Shown: positions 5,236 to 10,253 of the stretch, piece by piece
How positions within the stretch are numbered: position 1 is the stretch's first letter
Layout of the letters: each line of letters begins with the position of its first letter
Source of the DNA: Patescibacteria group bacterium
GTDB taxonomy: Bacteria; Patescibacteriota; Minisyncoccia; Portnoybacterales; UBA2143
Assembly (NCBI GenBank): GCA_018829245.1
Contig: JAHJUH010000028.1
Location: forward strand, 1-10,253
Length of the DNA: 10,253 nt
Reading direction: 5' to 3'
The notes under the pieces: model-generated
Told to the model about the DNA's origin: nothing
What the model saw: only the letters and a program-made list of their open reading frames with translations
Databases searched by the model: none
Made by a program: the position numbers and the translations under genes

Positions 5236-6345
5236 ATGCATATAATTTGTCTTCAAGAAAATTTAAAACAAGCTTTAAATATAACTGAAAAAATTATTGG
5301 TAGAAATTTAACTTTACCAATACTTAATAATATTCTTTTAAATATAGAAAATAATAAATTAAAAATATCTTCTACTAATTTAGAAATTGGTATTAATTAT
5401 TGGGTTTCTGGAAAAATAGAAGAAAAAGGTAGTATTACAGTACCAGCTAAATTATTTAGTGATTTTATTAGTAATTTACCTAATGAAAAAATTGAATTAA
5501 AAGTTAAAGATAATCAATTAAAAATAAAGTGTAAAAATTTTAAAGCTAATTTAAAAGGATTAAGCGCAGATGATTTTCCAATAATCCCTAAAATTAAAGA
5601 TAAACCTTTAATAAAAATTAAAGCAAGTATTTTAAAAAATGCCTTTTCTCAAGTAGTAGAAATGACTTCAATTTCTGAATCCCGGCCAGAAATTTCCGGT
5701 GTTTATGTAATGTTTGATAAAAATATAATTAAATTAGCTGCTACAGATAGTTTTCGTTTAGCTGAAAAAAATATTGAAGTTAATTCTAATTCATTAAAAA
5801 GCCAGTCAATTATTATTCCTCAAAGAACTATTCAAGAAATAGTTAGGATTATAGGGGAAAAAGATGAATCAAACCAAGAAGTAGAGATTATTTTATCAGG
5901 TAGCCAGATTTTATTTGATTTAGGTTATACACAAGTTATTTCTAGGTTAATAGAGGGTCAATATCCAGATTATCAGCAGATTATCCCCAATAACCTAGAA
6001 ACAGAAATAATTATTAATAAAAAGGAATTAATTAATAATATTAAAATAGCCAGCTTATTTAGTGGAAAAGTTAATGATATTAAAATATTAGTTAATCCTA
6101 AAAAATCATTAATTGAAATTTCATCACAAGATATTGATATTGGAGAAAATAAATCTCAAATTGAAGCAGAAATAAAAGGAAAAGAAGTAGAAATAGCTTT
6201 TAATTATCGTTATCTTTTAGATGGTTTAAATAATATTTTTAGCGATAAAGTAATAATTGGTTTAAATGATAATATTAAGCCAGTAATAATTAGACCAGTT
6301 GGCGATCTTAATTATATTTATATAGTTATGCCGATTAAAGTTTAA
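5236..6345 (+). CDS. dnaN: DNA polymerase III sliding clamp (beta subunit)
   Basis: A 369-residue protein of normal clamp length (about 365-380), folding as three similar domains. The clamp forms a ring on DNA and tethers the replicative polymerase and repair proteins. Diagnostic stretches are NITEKIIGRNLTLPILNNILL near 15-35, LKGLSADDFPIIP (about 110-122), RPEISGVYVMF and KLAATDSFRLAEK (about 150-177), RLIEGQYPDYQQIIP in the centre, and the C-terminal YIYIVMPIKV, equivalent to the VVMPMRL end that lines the partner-binding pocket. It follows dnaA by 162 bases in the same direction, the canonical order. recF and gyrB do not follow; instead a terminator and a convergent PBP gene close the unit. 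Codon use is strongly AT-biased, like its neighbours. No Shine-Dalgarno is visible. Confidence 0.97.
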   Translation: MHIICLQENLKQALNITEKIIGRNLTLPILNNILLNIENNKLKISSTNLEIGINYWVSGKIEEKGSITVPAKLFSDFISNLPNEKIELKVKDNQLKIKCKNFKANLKGLSADDFPIIPKIKDKPLIKIKASILKNAFSQVVEMTSISESRPEISGVYVMFDKNIIKLAATDSFRLAEKNIEVNSNSLKSQSIIIPQRTIQEIVRIIGEKDESNQEVEIILSGSQILFDLGYTQVISRLIEGQYPDYQQIIPNNLETEIIINKKELINNIKIASLFSGKVNDIKILVNPKKSLIEISSQDIDIGENKSQIEAEIKGKEVEIAFNYRYLLDGLNNIFSDKVIIGLNDNIKPVIIRPVGDLNYIYIVMPIKV

Positions 6346-6355
6346 TTTATTTTTA

Positions 6356-6394
6356 AATTAAAAAAACCTTCTGAATAAGATGGTTTTTTTAATT
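6356..6394. terminator. Bidirectional rho-independent terminator between dnaN and the PBP gene
   Basis: AATTAAAAAAACC (6356-6368) pairs with GGTTTTTTTAATT (6382-6394) as a 13-bp stem, extended inwards by three more pairs after one mismatch, with a 5-base loop. The A7/T7 tracts give a U-run after the stem on either strand. Placement between two convergent genes fits a shared terminator. Confidence 0.85.
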
Positions 6395-6408
6395 ATTAAT
6401 CTAATTAA

Positions 6409-8976
6409 TTAATAATTAGTATTTATAGTTATTTCATCTTCTTGTCTATTTAAAACTTTATCATAAGCGCGCACTTTAATAGTTTGCTCATTAAGTGGTT
6501 TTAAATAAGAAGAAAGATTAAAAGTAATTGAATATGGGTAGGTAGTATCAGTACCAACTAATAAATTATTAAAAAAGAAATCAACTTGTTTTATTCCCAA
6601 AGGAGCTGAAGTTTGAGTTTGAATTGTTAATATATTTTTAGTAATTAAATTATTTTCTTTAGGATAAATAATTTCTATTTCTGGTTGATTTTCTTTAGTA
6701 TGAATATCGTCATATTCTACCGGTGGGTTTTGGTTATAGCAAAAACCCTCAGAACAAGATTGTTTATTAACCCAATCTAAAACTACTTTTTCCCAATTTA
6801 AGAATTGTTCATCTTGGTATGGATCATCAGGATAATCACCTAAAGGATTATCTTTATCAATATAATAAAGAATAGAATGAACCTCTTGATAGGTTTTTTC
6901 TGTAATTAAATCAGGCGGAGTTAAGTCAGTAGCTAGTTTATTAGATATTTTATCAATTTTAACCTTTTTTTGATAAGCTAACTCGCCATTAATCATTGGT
7001 TTGTCAATATCTGGTATTAATTCTGGAGGAGTAAAGTTTTCTATATTTTCTGGAAGAAAAAATTCATTTTCTATAGAATTATCTATTTCACTTGAAATAA
7101 TATTAGTATCTTTTGTTTTTAATTCATAGGCTTTTTGCATAAATTCATTCCAAATAGGCGCAGCTACATAAAGTCCAGCTGCTCCTTGACGCATTTTTTT
7201 AGTAAAATCATTATTTCCAGCCCAGACACCAACTACTAAACTTGGCGTGTAACCAACTGTCCAACCATCACTATAATCTTGAGTAGTGCCGGTTTTTACA
7301 GCAGCTGGACGATTTGGTAGGTAAAGCTTTGAATTATTGCCAAACATTGGTGCTCGAGCTGATTCATCTGAAAGAATGTCATTAATTTGACGCGCTACTT
7401 GTTTATCTAAAACATTTTCAGGGTCATCTTCATATTCTTCTAAAATATTTCCTTGAGCATCTTCAATTTTTAATATTAATTTAACTGGATGTTTAGTTCC
7501 TTCACTTGCAAAAACACTATAAGCAGCTGTTTCATCCAAAAGTTTAACTTCACCGCCGCCTAAAACTAAAGATAAACTATAACGATTACGATCTTTTAAT
7601 GTAGTAATGCCCATATCTTGAGCTAAATTAATTGTGTCATGAACTCCGGCTAAATAAAGCACTTTAACTGATACAAGGTTGATTGATTGAGCTAAAGCAT
7701 TTTTTAAACTTATTGGCCCTCTAAATTTTAAATCATAGTTTTTTGGCGCATATTCTTTTTCTTCTCCAGCTGGGCCAAATTTACCAAAACTAGTTGGCAG
7801 ATCAAAAATAATTGTCTCTGGAGTATATCCTTTTTTAAAAGCCATTGCATAAGCAAAAGGCTTAAAAGAAGAGCCAGGTTGCCGATAAGGACTAGTAGCA
7901 ACATTAAACTGATCTTCTTCATAGTTTTTTGAACCAACCAAAGTAAGTAATTGTCCGGTTTTAGGATCAATTGTTACTAAAGCAGCATTAGTGGCTTGGT
8001 AATTTTTTTCATTAGCAATTACCTTTTCGCTAATTATTTCTTCAGCTAATTTTTGAAGATCCCAATCTAGGGTAGTATATACTTTTAATCCAGCCATATT
8101 AATATCTATATAATCTTGGCCATATTCTTTTTCTAAATATTCTTTAACCATAGTTACAAAATGATGAGCCTTTAAATCAGCTTGAGAAGTATATTTTAAT
8201 TCTTCTTGTTTAGCTTCTTCAGCTTGTTCTTTAGTAAGATAATTAAATTTAACCATTCTATCTAGAATATATTCTTTCCTATTTTTAAGTTCATCTGGAT
8301 GGGAGCCATAAGGGGAATAATAGCTAGGTGCATTAGGAAGGGCTGCTAAAAGAGTTGATTCAGCTAAAGTTAAATCCTTAGCTGATTTATTAAAGAATGT
8401 TTGAGCAGCAGCTTCAATTCCATAAGCATTAGAACCATAAGGTACTTGATTAAGATAAAAACTTAGAATTTCATCTTTAGAATATTTTCTTTCTAAAATT
8501 AAAGCTAAAATTAATTCTTTGATTTTACGAGTGTAAGTTCTTTCTGATTTGGATCCGCCTAAATAGGCGTTTTTAATAAATTGTTGACTTATTGTAGAGC
8601 CTCCTTGAGCTATTTTTTTCCCTTGAAAATTAGCAATAAAAGCTCTTAAAATACCCTTCCAATCAAAACCAATATGATGATAAAAATTATCATCTTCAGC
8701 AATCACAGTTGCGTCTTTAATAAATTGCGGTATTTCTTCAAAAGGAATTAATGTTCTTCTTTCTTCTCCGTGTATATCATAAAGAACTATTTGGCCAGTT
8801 CGGTCATAAATCTTAGTTGATTCTACTACTTGGCGTTCATTAATTTTTGTTGGGTCAGGAAGATCTTTAGCAAAATATGCAATTATACCAACACCACTAA
8901 GAAATCCAATAATAATACAAAAAACAATAAGTTTAATTATTGTTTTAATAAATTTTCCTTTCCTTTGTCTAATCAT
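6409..8976 (-). CDS. Class A penicillin-binding protein (PBP1A-like transglycosylase/transpeptidase)
   Basis: An 855-residue bifunctional peptidoglycan synthase. A basic N-terminus and one membrane anchor (about 11-35) are followed by a GT51 glycosyltransferase domain. Its motifs are EDDNFYHHIGFDWKGILRAF (94-113, catalytic E94), GGSTISQQFIKN (125-136), KIKELILALILERKYSKDEIL (151-171) and YLNQVPYGSNAYGIEAAA (174-191). The transpeptidase domain has SxxK at S369-K372, SxN at 431-433 and KTGT at 561-564, all intact, so both activities are predicted. The C-terminal 250 or so residues contain an acidic, proline-rich linker, two nearby cysteines (C741, C746) and a terminal beta-sandwich-like segment (about 764-855) resembling Ig/FN3-type add-ons that face the cell surface. 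The ATG at 8976 is preceded by a promoter whose -10 is six bases away. It is divergent from tyrS and convergent with dnaN. Confidence 0.95.
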   Translation of the reverse strand: MIRQRKGKFIKTIIKLIVFCIIIGFLSGVGIIAYFAKDLPDPTKINERQVVESTKIYDRTGQIVLYDIHGEERRTLIPFEEIPQFIKDATVIAEDDNFYHHIGFDWKGILRAFIANFQGKKIAQGGSTISQQFIKNAYLGGSKSERTYTRKIKELILALILERKYSKDEILSFYLNQVPYGSNAYGIEAAAQTFFNKSAKDLTLAESTLLAALPNAPSYYSPYGSHPDELKNRKEYILDRMVKFNYLTKEQAEEAKQEELKYTSQADLKAHHFVTMVKEYLEKEYGQDYIDINMAGLKVYTTLDWDLQKLAEEIISEKVIANEKNYQATNAALVTIDPKTGQLLTLVGSKNYEEDQFNVATSPYRQPGSSFKPFAYAMAFKKGYTPETIIFDLPTSFGKFGPAGEEKEYAPKNYDLKFRGPISLKNALAQSINLVSVKVLYLAGVHDTINLAQDMGITTLKDRNRYSLSLVLGGGEVKLLDETAAYSVFASEGTKHPVKLILKIEDAQGNILEEYEDDPENVLDKQVARQINDILSDESARAPMFGNNSKLYLPNRPAAVKTGTTQDYSDGWTVGYTPSLVVGVWAGNNDFTKKMRQGAAGLYVAAPIWNEFMQKAYELKTKDTNIISSEIDNSIENEFFLPENIENFTPPELIPDIDKPMINGELAYQKKVKIDKISNKLATDLTPPDLITEKTYQEVHSILYYIDKDNPLGDYPDDPYQDEQFLNWEKVVLDWVNKQSCSEGFCYNQNPPVEYDDIHTKENQPEIEIIYPKENNLITKNILTIQTQTSAPLGIKQVDFFFNNLLVGTDTTYPYSITFNLSSYLKPLNEQTIKVRAYDKVLNRQEDEITINTNY

Positions 8977-8982
8977 ACCTCT

Positions 8983-9010
8983 ATTTTACAGAATTGATTA
9001 ATTTTAGCAA
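8983..9010 (-). promoter_or_regulatory. PBP gene promoter (predicted leaderless)
   Basis: On the minus strand TTGCTA (9005-9010), 16 bases, then TAAAAT (8983-8988), six bases before the ATG. Transcription would start at the ATG itself. The GAGG just before the ATG is one base away, too close to act as a Shine-Dalgarno. The -35 lies inside the spacer of the opposing tyrS promoter. Confidence 0.55.
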
Positions 9011-9022
9011 GGATGATATAGT
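8994..9022 (+). promoter_or_regulatory. tyrS promoter (predicted leaderless)
   Basis: TTGATT (8994-8999), 17 bases, then TATAGT (9017-9022) preceded by TGA (extended -10). The ATG of tyrS follows after six bases, so the transcript would be leaderless. There is no room for a T-box leader, the usual control of tyrS in Firmicutes. Confidence 0.6.
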
Positions 9023-9028
9023 GGATAT

Positions 9029-10222
9029 ATGACTAAACAAGAACAAATTAATCAAGTTTTAACACGAGGAGTAGAGAATATCTATCCTAATAAGCAAGCG
9101 TTAGAAAAAATATTAAAGTCTAATAAAAAGATTCGGCTTTATAATGGTATTGATCCAACTAGTCCTAGTTTGCATTTAGGCCATTCAGTACAAATGATGA
9201 AATTAAAACAGTTTCAGGATTTAGGGCATGAAGTCATTGTTTTAATTGGGGATTTTACTGCTCAGATTGGCGATCCTACAGATAAATCTGCTGTTCGTCA
9301 GCAGTTGACTCATAAACAAGTTATGAAAAATTGTAAGGGATATAAAGAACAAATCAGCAAGATATTAGATTTAGATAAAGTTGAATTTAAGTATAACTCA
9401 AAATGGTTGGGAAATTTAAGTTTTGCAGATACATTAGAACTTTCTTCTAATTTTACCGCTCAGCAGACCTTAGCTAGAGATATGTTTAAAAAAAGAATGC
9501 AAACTGGAAAAGATTTGTATTTACATGAATTTCTTTATCCTTTGATGCAGGCCTATGATTCTGTTTATATGAACGTTGATTTAGAGGTTGGAGGCAATGA
9601 TCAGATGTTTAATATGCTTGCTGGTAGGACATTAATGAAAAAGATGAAAAACAAAGAAAAGTATGTTATGACCACAAAATTATTAGTTGACCCTTTTGGC
9701 AAGAAAATGGGAAAAACTGAAGGCAATATGGTTAATTTAAATGAAAAGCCAGATCAGATGTTTGGTCAAATTATGGCTTGGCCTGATGGATTGATTGTCC
9801 CTGGTTTAGAACTTTGTACATATATTCCTATGGAAGAAATCAAACAAATAGATAAAGATATTAAAGAAAATAAACGAAATCCAAGAGACGTTAAAGCTAA
9901 ATTAGCCAAAGAAATTATAAGTATTTATTATAGCGAAAAAGAAGCTGAAAAAGCAGAAGAAGAATTTAATAAAATTTTTAAAGAAAAAGGAAAACCAACA
10001 GAAATTCCTATTTGTAAGTTATTAAATAAGGAATATGATATTTTAGATTTATTAATTGAAACAAAATTAGTTTTAAGTAAAGGCGAAGCTAAGCGACTTA
10101 TTGAACAAGATGGAGTTAAAATAGATAATCAAAAAATTACAGATTGGCAAAAGGAAATAAATATTAAAGATAATATGATTATTCAAGTAGGCAAGAGAAA
10201 ATTTATTCAAATTAAGGTTTAG
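9029..10222 (+). CDS. tyrS: Tyrosyl-tRNA synthetase
   Basis: A 397-residue class I synthetase that attaches tyrosine to tRNA-Tyr. The nucleotide-binding fold shows RLYNGIDPTSPSLHLGHSVQ (36-55), with the HIGH motif as HLGH (49-52). GDFTAQIGDPTDKS (74-87), the tyrosine-pocket region QAYDSVYMNVDLEVGGNDQ (174-192) and the KMSKS-equivalent KKMGKTEGN (225-233) are also present; the GKTE form is common in TyrRS. The C-terminal S4 RNA-binding domain (about 348-397, SKGEAKRLIEQDGVKI) is intact. Length is normal (about 400-420). The start at 9029 fits the promoter six bases upstream. It is divergent from the PBP gene, and a tRNA 3' fragment begins seven bases after its TAG stop. Tryptophanyl-tRNA synthetase is ruled out by the S4 domain and the GGNDQ pattern. 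Confidence 0.96.
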   Translation: MTKQEQINQVLTRGVENIYPNKQALEKILKSNKKIRLYNGIDPTSPSLHLGHSVQMMKLKQFQDLGHEVIVLIGDFTAQIGDPTDKSAVRQQLTHKQVMKNCKGYKEQISKILDLDKVEFKYNSKWLGNLSFADTLELSSNFTAQQTLARDMFKKRMQTGKDLYLHEFLYPLMQAYDSVYMNVDLEVGGNDQMFNMLAGRTLMKKMKNKEKYVMTTKLLVDPFGKKMGKTEGNMVNLNEKPDQMFGQIMAWPDGLIVPGLELCTYIPMEEIKQIDKDIKENKRNPRDVKAKLAKEIISIYYSEKEAEKAEEEFNKIFKEKGKPTEIPICKLLNKEYDILDLLIETKLVLSKGEAKRLIEQDGVKIDNQKITDWQKEINIKDNMIIQVGKRKFIQIKV

Positions 10223-10228
10223 TTATTT

Positions 10229-10253
10229 AGGTTCGAATCCTGCCGTCGGAGCC
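10229..10253 (+). tRNA. 3' end of a tRNA (probably tRNA-Asn), no 5' half; possible attachment-site remnant
   Basis: The last 25 bases read as the end of a tRNA: T-loop TTCGAAT (10232-10238) with T-stem GG/CC, the 3' T-stem strand CCTGC, an acceptor 3' strand CGTCGGA, discriminator G, then CC of CCA at the window edge. U1-type acceptor stems ending in GGAG-CCA are typical of tRNA-Asn. The 5' side of the T-stem is imperfect (TTAGG against CCTGC). The matching 5' acceptor strand TCCGACG does not occur just upstream, where tyrS ends. It is therefore a fragment, from integration at a tRNA gene or a repeat-edge artefact of assembly. Confidence 0.6.

Noticed and set aside
5981..5989. TTATCCCCA, a DnaA-box-like nonamer inside dnaN
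   Set aside because: It is isolated, lies within a conserved codon stretch (QIIPNN) and has no AT-rich unwinding region beside it; probably chance.
5942..5997. CTAGGTTA and TAACCTAG, an 8-bp inverted repeat in dnaN
   Set aside because: The arms are in conserved coding sequence 40 bases apart; most likely chance.
6392..6419. Further AT-only stems just after the dnaN/PBP terminator
   Set aside because: The repeats of ATTAAT pair easily in many registers; they add little beyond the clear 13-bp stem.
7728..7970. Minus-strand 80-codon frame within the PBP gene
   Set aside because: It is an out-of-frame shadow of the transpeptidase domain, which is intact in the main frame.
1..10253. CRISPR array, insertion sequence, toxin-antitoxin or defence genes
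   Set aside because: No regularly spaced repeats, transposase, nuclease or paired small genes are visible on either strand.

Overview
The window is an AT-rich bacterial chromosome segment centred on the replication origin neighbourhood. The most likely source is a small-genome member of the Candidate Phyla Radiation (Patescibacteria). This is inferred from the very low GC, the lysine/isoleucine/asparagine-rich proteins, the short Jag and YidC homologues, the compact gene order, and the absence of Shine-Dalgarno motifs at a usable distance before any start codon. A low-GC Gram-positive-like lineage cannot be strictly excluded without a 16S or marker-gene tree. All nine stop codons seen are TAA or TAG and none is TGA. 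No reading frame needs TGA read as sense.

Layout. From about 3.45 kb leftwards (minus strand) runs the classic oriC-proximal cluster: rpmH (L34; a 44-codon gene that is easily missed), rnpA (RNase P protein), yidC (membrane insertase) and a short jag/KH-R3H RNA-binding protein. It is followed by a small PRC-barrel protein and a Wzx-type flippase cut by the left edge. From 3.72 kb rightwards (plus strand) lie dnaA and dnaN. dnaN converges on a large minus-strand class A penicillin-binding protein across a bidirectional hairpin terminator. That PBP gene is divergent from tyrS (plus strand), which is followed within seven bases by the 3' end of a tRNA, probably tRNA-Asn, with no 5' half.

Origin. 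Two spacers carry origin signals. The rpmH-dnaA spacer has three DnaA-box-like nonamers at exact 11-bp spacing and a 104-bp inverted-repeat element. The dnaA-dnaN spacer has a TTTTCCACA box, a TTATCCCCA box, a TAA-triplet run resembling DnaA-trios and a 69-bp stretch that is 66/69 A/T. The dnaA-dnaN spacer is the better candidate unwinding site.

Expression signals. Promoter-like elements for rpmH, the PBP gene and tyrS all place the -10 hexamer 6-7 bases before the ATG, so these transcripts would be leaderless. The PBP and tyrS promoters interlock within 52 bp. Several gene junctions in the minus-strand operon carry hairpins that overlap the upstream stop and the downstream start. The largest is a 106-bp inverted-repeat element between the PRC-barrel gene and the flippase.

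The genes link replication initiation (DnaA, clamp), ribosome and RNase P supply (L34, RnpA), membrane protein insertion (YidC), and the cell envelope (flippase, PBP). I found no CRISPR array, insertion sequence or defence system. The unusual content is non-coding: the two long hairpin elements, the leaderless promoters and the tRNA fragment.
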